Assembly (NCBI GenBank): GCA_031362725.1
Contig: JANLTC010000243.1
Coordinates: 1 to 64,000, forward strand
Length of the DNA: 64,000 bases
Origin: PR03 sp031362725
GTDB lineage: Bacteria; Myxococcota_A; UBA9160; PR03
Reading direction: 5' to 3'
Shown: positions 23,977-31,025 of the stretch, in pieces
Layout: every line of letters starts with the position of its first letter
Numbering within the stretch: the first letter of the stretch is position 1
The notes under the pieces: generated by a model
What the model was told of the DNA's origin: nothing
What the model saw: only the letters and a program-made list of their open reading frames with translations
Databases searched by the model: none
Translations under genes and position numbers: made by a program

Positions 23977-25623
23977 ATGCCCGTACACGGCGGCAAGATC
24001 CTTGCCCGCGCGCTGAAGAACGCTGGCGTCGAATGCATCTTCACCCTCTCGGGCGGCCACATCATGCCGCTCTACGACGGCTGCATCGACGAGGGAATCC
24101 GGATCATCGACGTGCGCCACGAGCAGGCGGCCGTGCATGCCGCCGACGCGTGGGCGCGCTGCAACCCGGGCAAGATCGGCGTCGCCGCGATCACCGCGGG
24201 TCCGGGCGTGACGGACGGCGTCACCGGTGTCGCGAACGCGTGGCGCGCAAACTCGCCGATCCTGGTGATCGGCGGCCAGGGCCCGTTCGCGAACCTGCGC
24301 CGTGGCTCGCTCCAGGAGATGGATCACGTCAACCTGATGCGGCCGATCACCAAGTGGGTCGACTCCTGCTACCAGACCCACCGCATAGCCGAGTACGCCG
24401 AGTTGGGCATTCGCCATGCGGTGTCGGGCATCCCGGGGCCTGCGTTCCTCGAGATCCCGATGGACGTGTTCATGGGCCAGTGCGAGTGGGCCGACGCGAT
24501 GCTGCCGCCGATCCGCACCAGCCCGCCGCGGCTGGCGCCCGATCGCGTCGACGTGCGCGAGGCGCTCGAACTGCTGCGCAACTGCCAGCGCCCGATGCTG
24601 ATGGCCGGCACCAGCGTGAAGTGGTCGATGGCGAGCCCGGCGATGAACGCGTTCCTCGATGAGACGCAGATGCCCGGCTACACCAACGGCATGGGCCGCG
24701 GCACGATCCCGCCGACGTCGCCGAACTTCCTGAATCGCTCGCGACGCGAGGCGATGAAGAAGATCGATCTGATCATCCTAGCCGGCGCGCTGCTCGACTT
24801 CCGGCTCGCGTTCGGCAAGACGATCCCGGCCGACGCGAAGGTCGTGCAGCTCGACATGGATGCGACGCTGATCGGGCAGAACCGCTACTCGGACGTCGGC
24901 CTCGTCGGCAATCTCGCCTGCAGCTTCGAGTTGCTGCTCGAAGAGATGAAGAACGCCGGCACGAAGCTCGACTTCAGCGGCTGGCGCGACGAACTGCGCA
25001 AGATCGAGGTCGAAGAAGAGAGCAAGGTCGAGGCGGCGCTGAACAGCAACGAGACGCCGGTCGATCCGCAGCGCATGTGCCGCGAAACGCGCGACTGGCT
25101 CGCGACGCTCGGCGACACGATCGTGATCGGCGACGGCGGCGACATCGTCGCGACCGCCGCGAAGATCCTGCCGGTGCCGCGCGAAGGCGCGTGGATGGAT
25201 CCCGGTCCGCTCGGCACGCTCGGTGTCGGCATGCCGTTCGCGCTGGCCGCGCAGCTCGCGCATCCCAAGAAGCGCGTCGTCATCGTCTACGGCGACGGCT
25301 CGTTCGGCCTGAACGGCATGGAGTACGACACCGCCGTGCGTTTCAAGCTGCCGATCATCGGCGTGATGGGCAACGACGGCGCCTGGGGCCAGATGATGCG
25401 CCCGCAGGGCGCCGTCTATGGCTGGGATCGGCTGCAGGCGACGCTGCTCGAGTACACGCGCTACGACAAGGTCGTCGAAGCGCTCGGCGGTCACGGCGAG
25501 TATTGCGAGAAGCCCGAAGAGATCCGCCCGGCGCTCGATCGCGCTGCAGCGTCGGGTAAGCCTGCTTTGGTGAACATCAAGATCCGCCAGGATCGCCAGT
25601 ACAAGGGCGGCATCTACGTCTGA
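23977..25623 (+). CDS. Thiamine-diphosphate-dependent enzyme (acetolactate synthase / 2-hydroxyacyl-CoA lyase type)
   Basis: A 548-residue three-domain ThDP enzyme. The catalytic Glu is in DVRHEQAAVHAADAWAR, the central domain follows, and the ThDP/Mg motif is YGDGSFGLNGMEYDTAVRF with GNDGAWGQMM. The IlvB-type domain order is complete. Branch assignment is uncertain: acetolactate synthase, oxalyl-CoA decarboxylase and 2-hydroxyacyl-CoA lyase share this layout, and no small regulatory subunit (IlvN) is adjacent, which favours a catabolic lyase over valine synthesis. A GGAGG box precedes the ATG. Its stop codon is immediately followed by two tandem copies of the dispersed repeat. Confidence 0.88.
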   Translation: MPVHGGKILARALKNAGVECIFTLSGGHIMPLYDGCIDEGIRIIDVRHEQAAVHAADAWARCNPGKIGVAAITAGPGVTDGVTGVANAWRANSPILVIGGQGPFANLRRGSLQEMDHVNLMRPITKWVDSCYQTHRIAEYAELGIRHAVSGIPGPAFLEIPMDVFMGQCEWADAMLPPIRTSPPRLAPDRVDVREALELLRNCQRPMLMAGTSVKWSMASPAMNAFLDETQMPGYTNGMGRGTIPPTSPNFLNRSRREAMKKIDLIILAGALLDFRLAFGKTIPADAKVVQLDMDATLIGQNRYSDVGLVGNLACSFELLLEEMKNAGTKLDFSGWRDELRKIEVEEESKVEAALNSNETPVDPQRMCRETRDWLATLGDTIVIGDGGDIVATAAKILPVPREGAWMDPGPLGTLGVGMPFALAAQLAHPKKRVVIVYGDGSFGLNGMEYDTAVRFKLPIIGVMGNDGAWGQMMRPQGAVYGWDRLQATLLEYTRYDKVVEALGGHGEYCEKPEEIRPALDRAAASGKPALVNIKIRQDRQYKGGIYV

Positions 25624-25740
25624 GCAAGCCTGCGAAGCAGGCGCGCAGCGAGCCGCAGACGAGCGAAGTGCATAAGGACGCGTGCAAGCCCGCTTCGCGG
25701 GCGCGCAGCGAGCCAAAGGCGAGCGAAGTTCATAAGGACG
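25624..25740 (+). repeat. Dispersed GCGAGC-rich repeat, tandem copies A and B
   Basis: Two 57-base units, 25624-25680 and 25684-25740, with a period of 60. Each starts GCAAGCC, has a small hairpin, then GCGCGCAGCGAGCC and GAGCGAAGT.CATAAGGACG. The hairpins differ by compensating changes: CCTGC/GCAGG in the first and CCCGC/GCGGG in the second. They lie between the ThDP enzyme stop and the helicase start, and an upstream in-frame GTG would make them appear as an N-terminal extension of the helicase. Confidence 0.75.
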
Positions 25741-28529
25741 TGGTCGAACTCAGCAACCTCGCCATCGACGTCGAAGCGCTCGAGTCGTGGCTCGCGCGCG
25801 TCGGGCCGCTGGCGATCGTCGATCTCGAGACGACGGGCCTGCCGAATGATCCGGCCGCGCGCATTCTCGAATTCGCCGCCGTGCTGCTCGATCCAGGCGA
25901 TTCGAAACTGCGCGCCGTCGCGACACTGATCCATCCCGAAGCGCCAGTCCCGCCCGCGATCCAGCGCCTCACCGGCATCAGCGATGCGATGGTGGCAGAT
26001 GCGCCGCCGCTCGAAGCGGTGCGCGAGACGCTGCGCGACGCGCTGCGGGGTCGCACGATCGTCGCGCACAACGCCGACTTCGAGCGCCACTTCCTGTCGC
26101 GCTGGATCGGCGGCGAACTCGCGAACGCCGTCTACCTCGACACACAAGACCTGCTCGCCGTCGCGCATCCCGACGCGCCGGATCTGCGCCTCGAGAGCTT
26201 CACGCGTTCGATGTTCGGCGCCGAAGAGCGTCACCGCGCGCTCGACGACGCCGCGGACACGCTGCGCGTGATGACGCGGATCGCGTTCGGCGCACAGGCC
26301 GGCGAACCGCGTTACGCCGCGGCGCACACCGCGCTCTCGAACTACGCGCCGGATTCGCCGTGGCTGGCGCTGCTCGCGAGCGGTGGCGACGCCCGCAACG
26401 CGCCCGAAGCGCGCGCCTTCGTCGAGATCGGCCCGACCGACGAGCCCGTTGTGGAGTTCGAGGAGGCCGCGATCACCGCCGCACTGCGCGACGCCGATCG
26501 CGGCGAGCGACACTTCCCGGGCTACCGCGTGCGCGACGCGCAGGTCGAGCTGGCGTTGCGCTTCGCGCGCGTGCTCGCGCACGGCGGTCGCGTGCTGGTC
26601 GAGGGCGGCACCGGCGTCGGGAAGTCGCTCGCGTACCTCGCCGCGGCGATTCCCTTTGCGATGCGCGAAGCGGAACGCGCGAAGGAAGCGGGCGTGCGCG
26701 CGCGGCCGGTCGTCGTCTCGACGCGCACCAAGCTGCTGCAGGATCAACTGCTTTCGAAGGACATCCCCGCTGCCGCGCGCTTCCTCGGCTACCCGGAGCT
26801 GCGCGCGGTCTCGATCAAGGGCCGCGCGAACTACGCATGTGAGCGTCGCCTCGCTGCGGTGCTGGCCGAGGCGCGCGAGGCGCAACTGTTCCCGGAGCAA
26901 CGGCAGTCGTATGCGGTGCTCGCCGCGTGCGCGTCGATCCGCCCGCACGGCGAACTCGGTTCGGTGCCCGCCGCGTGGCTGCGACGCCATCCGCCGCTGC
27001 TCGACATGCTGCGCCGCTCGGTCGCGACGCGCGCCGAGCAGTGCACGCGCGAACAGTGCGCGATGCACGCGCACTGCGCATTCGGACGGCGCCGCGCGGC
27101 GCTGGCGCAGGCACATCTGGTCGTCGCGAATCACGATCTACTGCTGCGCTGGCCGCCCGACTACCCGGCCTTCGCGCACGCGATCGTCGACGAAGCGCAT
27201 GAACTCTCCGACGTCGCCGACGAGGTCTACGCGCTGACGGTGCGCCCCGACGAAGTGCTCGAACGCGTCGACGACGTCTTCGGTCGTCCAACTCATGATC
27301 CTCGCCGCTCGGCTTCGCCTCGCTACGCGGGAGGGATGTTGCCCGCGACGAAGAGCCGCGCACTTCGCAACGATGCGCTCGCGTGGCGGCGAGCCGTGCA
27401 GCAGGAACTCGTCGCGCTCGGCCGTTCGCTCGAATCGCTCGCGAGCGAGTTCGGCGAGGTGCAGGTCCCGGAACACGCAGGGCCGGGCTTCGATGCCGCC
27501 GCGCACTGCGCGGAGATCGCCGCGCTGCGCATCGACGAAGTGTCGCGCGAGATGGAAGCGGCGGTCGATCCCGAAGAAAGCGCGGGCGGGATCGCGCGCA
27601 ACGCGACCGAGCTGCGCGGCGCCGCGAGCGCATTGCGATTGGCGTTCCAGGGCTCCGAAGACTCGGTCGCATCGTTCGACGGCATCGACCCGCCGTGGGA
27701 TCGCTGGCGACTCTCGGTACGGCTGGTGTCGCCAGCCGCCGCGTTCCGCGAGAACTTTCTGGAGCGCCTCGAATCGTTCGCCGGCGTCTCGGCAAGTCTC
27801 TTCGTCGGCGGCGACGCATTCGCGGCACTCGGCGAGATCGGCGTGACCGGCGGAGGAACGGAAGTCGAGACGCTGTCGGTGCCGAGCCCGTTCCCGTACG
27901 AGAAACACATGCGCGTAGCCGCGCTTTCCGGCGGCGCCGACCTGGTGCGCGAAACGGTGGACGTGCTCGAAACGCTCGCGCGTCATCTCGGCGGTCGAAC
28001 GCTCGGCCTCTTCACCAGCTTGCGACGCATGAACGACGTCGCCGCGCTGCTCGCCGAGCGCCTGCGCGACGACGGCATCGAAGTGCTCGCCCCGCGCCGC
28101 GCCTCGGACGACCCGAGCGCGCTGGTCGAACGCTTCCGCCAGGGCGGCGCGGTGCTGCTCGGCGCGCGCAAGTTCTGGCAGGGCCTCGACCTTCCGGGCG
28201 AGCAGCTCCAGGCCGTCGTGATCGAGAAGCTGCCGTTCGAGGTGCCCACCGAATTGCGTCGTCGCCGCGAGCTGCGCCTCAAGCGCGAAGGCATCGACGC
28301 GTTCGAGCGCTTCGCGCTCGGCAAGATGCTGCTGAACCTGAAGCAGATGGTGGGGCGCTTGATCCGCAGCGAGGATGATCGCGGCATCGTCGTGCTGGTC
28401 GAGTCGCGGCCGGAGAAGCGTTACTTCAGGAGACTCGGCGACGCGCTGCCGCCGGGGTCGAAGGTGGTGCTGGCGGAGCCTGAGGATCTAGTCGCGCTGC
28501 TGGCGGAAGTCGGCATCGGCAAGCGTTGA
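25740..28529 (+). CDS. dinG: DnaQ-like exonuclease / DinG-family helicase fusion
   Basis: A protein of about 929 residues. Residues 15-190 form a DEDDh exonuclease: VDLETTGL, AHNADFERHF and RHRALDDAADT. In the second motif, Glu stands where Asp is usual. Next comes an XPD/DinG-type superfamily 2 helicase: Walker A GGTGVGKS near residue 289, four iron-sulfur cysteines (NYACERR, then CTREQCAMHAHC), the DEAH box VDEAHE near 483, and C-terminal motifs ending in QMVGRLIRSEDDRGIVV. It probably unwinds R-loops or damaged DNA. I start at GTG 25740, just after the repeats; GTG 25668 would translate repeat sequence. A 41-base copy of the dispersed repeat is inserted in frame near residues 518-531. Confidence 0.88.
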   Translation: MVELSNLAIDVEALESWLARVGPLAIVDLETTGLPNDPAARILEFAAVLLDPGDSKLRAVATLIHPEAPVPPAIQRLTGISDAMVADAPPLEAVRETLRDALRGRTIVAHNADFERHFLSRWIGGELANAVYLDTQDLLAVAHPDAPDLRLESFTRSMFGAEERHRALDDAADTLRVMTRIAFGAQAGEPRYAAAHTALSNYAPDSPWLALLASGGDARNAPEARAFVEIGPTDEPVVEFEEAAITAALRDADRGERHFPGYRVRDAQVELALRFARVLAHGGRVLVEGGTGVGKSLAYLAAAIPFAMREAERAKEAGVRARPVVVSTRTKLLQDQLLSKDIPAAARFLGYPELRAVSIKGRANYACERRLAAVLAEAREAQLFPEQRQSYAVLAACASIRPHGELGSVPAAWLRRHPPLLDMLRRSVATRAEQCTREQCAMHAHCAFGRRRAALAQAHLVVANHDLLLRWPPDYPAFAHAIVDEAHELSDVADEVYALTVRPDEVLERVDDVFGRPTHDPRRSASPRYAGGMLPATKSRALRNDALAWRRAVQQELVALGRSLESLASEFGEVQVPEHAGPGFDAAAHCAEIAALRIDEVSREMEAAVDPEESAGGIARNATELRGAASALRLAFQGSEDSVASFDGIDPPWDRWRLSVRLVSPAAAFRENFLERLESFAGVSASLFVGGDAFAALGEIGVTGGGTEVETLSVPSPFPYEKHMRVAALSGGADLVRETVDVLETLARHLGGRTLGLFTSLRRMNDVAALLAERLRDDGIEVLAPRRASDDPSALVERFRQGGAVLLGARKFWQGLDLPGEQLQAVVIEKLPFEVPTELRRRRELRLKREGIDAFERFALGKMLLNLKQMVGRLIRSEDDRGIVVLVESRPEKRYFRRLGDALPPGSKVVLAEPEDLVALLAEVGIGKR
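27293..27333 (-). repeat. Dispersed GCGAGC-rich repeat, copy F, inside the helicase gene
   Basis: TCATGATCCTCGCCGCTCGG through CTCGCTACGCGGGAG matches copy E at 22527 apart from a few bases. It is read in frame as HDPRRSASPRYAGG, a low-complexity insert after the DEAH box region. The reading frame stays open on both sides. Confidence 0.6.
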
Positions 28530-28530
28530 C

Positions 28531-28887
28531 GTGTGGACCTTCCTGCTCGCGTTGCATTCTCTCCCGCTGGCCCTGGCGCCGCTCGGATGCGCGACATCGA
28601 AGGTCGCGGCCCCGTGTCGCTTGGCGCGAATGACTCGAGAGGAAGCTGCGAAGCTGGGCGGTGTCGATCCCAACGCCGCGGGCGTCGAGATCCGCGGCAC
28701 CACGCAAGACCAGCTCGTCCAGATGTACGACCCGTTGGGAAACCTGAACCGAAGTGTCGTCTGGTTCTTGGGTGGGCCGGGTCGCGTCGTGATCCTCGAT
28801 GACGCAACGGGGCTCATAGTCGGAGAGGGTGGCAGCGGGCGCGGGCAGCGGGGTGTTCCGACCGAGCCGATGTTGCCGCAGCCGTGA
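28531..28887 (+). CDS. Small hypothetical lipoprotein
   Basis: A 118-residue protein starting at GTG 28531, one base after the helicase stop. The N-terminus is hydrophobic (FLLALHSLPLALAPLGCA) with a lipobox-like APLGC, so a lipoprotein is likely. The rest includes a strand-rich stretch (RSVVWFLGGPGRVVILDDATG) and a Gly-rich tail. The family is not recognised. It lies 51 nt upstream of the FabG-type gene. Confidence 0.5.
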   Translation: MWTFLLALHSLPLALAPLGCATSKVAAPCRLARMTREEAAKLGGVDPNAAGVEIRGTTQDQLVQMYDPLGNLNRSVVWFLGGPGRVVILDDATGLIVGEGGSGRGQRGVPTEPMLPQP

Positions 28888-28925
28888 GCGCGAACTCGCG
28901 CTAGCCCGCGCCGCGCGCCGCCCGC

Positions 28926-28931
28926 TACGCT
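28926..28931 (+). promoter_or_regulatory. TANNNT box 7 nt before the SDR start
   Basis: TACGCT, spacer GCGCGCG, then ATG at 28939. The spacing is that of a leaderless promoter, and there is no Shine-Dalgarno sequence before this ATG. Confidence 0.45.
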
Positions 28932-28938
28932 GCGCGCG

Positions 28939-29667
28939 ATGCCCGACCAACCTGTCGCACTCGTCACCGGCGCCGCGCGCGGCATCGGCGCCGCCTGCGC
29001 GCGCGCGCTCGCCGCCGAAGGCTTCCGCGTCGCGATCCACTACAACGGCAGCGCCGACACCGCGGCGAAGCTTGCAGCCGAACTGCCCGACGCGTTCGCG
29101 CTGCGCGCCGACCTCGCCGACCCCGCCGCGATCGACGCGCTGCTCGCGGCGATCGCCGAGCGCGCCGGCCGCATCGACGTGCTCGTCAACAACGCCGGCG
29201 TCACGCGCAATGCGCCGACGCCGGTGATGAAGCTCGACGACTACGACGCGGTGGCCGCGCTGTCGCGCGGCACCTGGTACTTGACCAAGCTCGTGCTGCG
29301 CAAGTTCATGATGAAGCAGAAGTCCGGGCGCATCATCCAGATCTCGAGCGTGGTGGGACACATCGGGAATCGCGGGCAATCGCCCTACACGATGGCGAAG
29401 GCGGGGCTCGATGCGCTGACCCGATCGCTCGCCGTCGAATTTGGCGATCGCAACATCCTGGTGAACTCGGTTGCGCCTGGCTTCATCGAGACCGACAAGA
29501 CGGCCGCGCTGCCGGAGCAAGCGAAAGAGCAGATCCTCGCGCGAATCCCGCTCGGGCGGATGGGAACACCGGAAGAAGTCGCCGAAGTGGTGGCCTTTCT
29601 CGCGACGCGCGGCGGTTACATCCAGGGCTCGGTGATCCACGTGAACGGGGGCCTCTACGGCGGCTGA
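28939..29667 (+). CDS. Short-chain dehydrogenase (3-oxoacyl-ACP reductase FabG type)
   Basis: A 242-residue classical SDR. It has the nucleotide loop VTGAARGIGAACA, NNAGVTRN, the catalytic Ser in IQISSVVGHIG, YTMAKAG for the Tyr/Lys pair, and the closing GSVIHVNGGLYGG. The sequence pattern fits FabG and acetoacetyl-CoA reductases, using NADPH to reduce a 3-oxoacyl thioester. No other fatty-acid synthesis genes are adjacent, so a role in polyhydroxyalkanoate or secondary metabolism is as possible as lipid synthesis. A TACGCT box stands 7 nt before the ATG. Confidence 0.9.
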   Translation: MPDQPVALVTGAARGIGAACARALAAEGFRVAIHYNGSADTAAKLAAELPDAFALRADLADPAAIDALLAAIAERAGRIDVLVNNAGVTRNAPTPVMKLDDYDAVAALSRGTWYLTKLVLRKFMMKQKSGRIIQISSVVGHIGNRGQSPYTMAKAGLDALTRSLAVEFGDRNILVNSVAPGFIETDKTAALPEQAKEQILARIPLGRMGTPEEVAEVVAFLATRGGYIQGSVIHVNGGLYGG

Positions 29668-29680
29668 ACGCGCGCGGTGT

Positions 29681-30559
29681 CTGGTCGCGGGCTGCGGCTA
29701 CGTCGGGGCGGCGCTGGCGGCGCAGCTGCGCGATGCGGGCCATGACGTGTTCGGGCTGAAGCGTCAGCCCGCCGGTCTACCCGAGGGCGTGACGCCCATC
29801 GGAGCCGATCTCGCCGACGCGCCGTCGCTCGCGGCCGCGCTCGGTCGCATCGACGGCCCACTCGACATCGTGGTCTATGCCGCCGCAGCGGACCGCGGTG
29901 ATGACGATTCATATCGCCGCGCCTACGTGGACGGGCTGCGCAACGTAGTCGGTGCGTTGCGCGCGCGCGCCGCGAAGCCCGCCGCCGTGCTGTTCACATC
30001 GAGCACGGCGGTCTATTCGCAGCAGGACGGCTGCTCTATCGATGAGTCGACCGCGACCGAGCCGCACGACTTTCGTGGACTGCGCATGCTCGAAGCCGAA
30101 GCGGTGCTCGCGACGAGCGGCTTGCCCGCGGTATCGCTACGGCTCGGTGGCATCTACGGTCCGGGTCGCACGCGCCTCGTCGAGAGCGTGCGCACGGGTC
30201 GAGCGGTGATTCGCAGTGGTCCGCCGCGCTACGGCAATCGCATCCACCGCGACGACGCCGCCGGCGCGCTCGCGCACCTCGCGTCGCTCGCGCTGGCGGG
30301 TGGTGCGCTCGCGCCGCTCTACCTCGGTGTCGACGACGAGCCGAGCGACGAGGCGACGGTGCTGCGCTGGATCGCGTCGCAGCTGGGTGTTGCGGAGCCG
30401 CCGGGGCGCGACGCCGAGCCGGTCGTGGGCGTCGGTGATCGACCCAGCTCGAACAAGCGCTGCTCGAACGCGCGGCTGCGCGCGGCGGGCTACCGCTTCC
30501 GCTTCCCGACGTTTCGCGAGGGCTACGCCGCGGCAATCGCCGCGGCTACTTCACCGTGA
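29681..30559 (+). CDS. NAD-dependent epimerase/dehydratase-like protein with unusual start
   Basis: An extended-SDR protein, about 292 residues if read from CTG 29681. The nucleotide loop VAGCGYVGAALAAQL lies upstream of the first ordinary start codon in this frame (GTG 29747), so that GTG cannot be the true start. Between the frame's upstream stop and 29747 there is no ATG, GTG or TTG; only CTG 29681, or a coupling with the overlapping end of the FabG-type gene, remains. Further motifs are LFTSSTAVYSQ, GGIYGPGRTRL and GNRIHRDDAAGAL. The classical YxxxK is not obvious, as is common in this YeeZ/SDR_a5-like group. The 3' end overlaps the DUF4399 gene by 14 bases. Confidence 0.75.
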   Translation: MVAGCGYVGAALAAQLRDAGHDVFGLKRQPAGLPEGVTPIGADLADAPSLAAALGRIDGPLDIVVYAAAADRGDDDSYRRAYVDGLRNVVGALRARAAKPAAVLFTSSTAVYSQQDGCSIDESTATEPHDFRGLRMLEAEAVLATSGLPAVSLRLGGIYGPGRTRLVESVRTGRAVIRSGPPRYGNRIHRDDAAGALAHLASLALAGGALAPLYLGVDDEPSDEATVLRWIASQLGVAEPPGRDAEPVVGVGDRPSSNKRCSNARLRAAGYRFRFPTFREGYAAAIAAATSP

Positions 30560-31025
30560 TCGTGATCGGCGCCGAGACCAGCGGCGGTTCGTGCGCCACG
30601 TGATCCTTGTCGGCGAGCACGAGCTGCAGCGTGTGCTTGCCGGGCGCGAGCGTGAGCGTGGTCTCGGTCTGTCCGCCGCCGAAGTGGATGTGTTTCTCGT
30701 CCTTCGGCTGGGGCCCGTCGAGCGCGGGCAACGGCGAGTCGACGATCAGGTGGTGGTGGCCGGTGTTCGGCGTCGCGACGCCGGCCGGCGCGACGCCCAT
30801 GCCGGTGAGCCCGAAGCGCACCGTCACCGGACTCGAAAGCGTTTCGCCATTTGCCGGCGAGATGATGTACAGCTTGGCGTCCGCGGGACGCGGCGTGCGC
30901 ACGATCGCGTTGGCGGCCGGTGCCGGGTGCGCAGCGTCCTCCGCGTGCGCAGCGGGCAGCGCGACGAACGCGACCAGCGCGATGGCGAGAGCCGAAACCG
31001 GAACGAGGCGGACGCGAGGGATCAT
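30546..31025 (-). CDS. DUF4399 periplasmic protein
   Basis: A 159-residue exported protein with a signal peptide (VSALAIALVAFVALPAAHA). The body matches DUF4399: SPANGETLSSPVTVRFGLTG, TGHHHLIVD and EKHIHFGGGQTE, then the GKHTLQLVLADKDHVAHEPP end. The His clusters suggest metal binding, but the function of the family is unknown. AAAGGAGATC precedes the ATG. Its ATG shares bases with the ATG of the divergent membrane protein gene. Confidence 0.88.
   Translation of the reverse strand: MIPRVRLVPVSALAIALVAFVALPAAHAEDAAHPAPAANAIVRTPRPADAKLYIISPANGETLSSPVTVRFGLTGMGVAPAGVATPNTGHHHLIVDSPLPALDGPQPKDEKHIHFGGGQTETTLTLAPGKHTLQLVLADKDHVAHEPPLVSAPITITVK

Noticed and set aside
25668..25739. An N-terminal extension of the helicase from GTG 25668
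   Set aside because: The 24 codons are translated repeat sequence; the exonuclease domain needs only the part from GTG 25740.
25624..25740. Possible CRISPR array from the 60-base tandem repeat
   Set aside because: Only two units with a 3-base gap, no spacers and no cas genes; it matches dispersed copies elsewhere.
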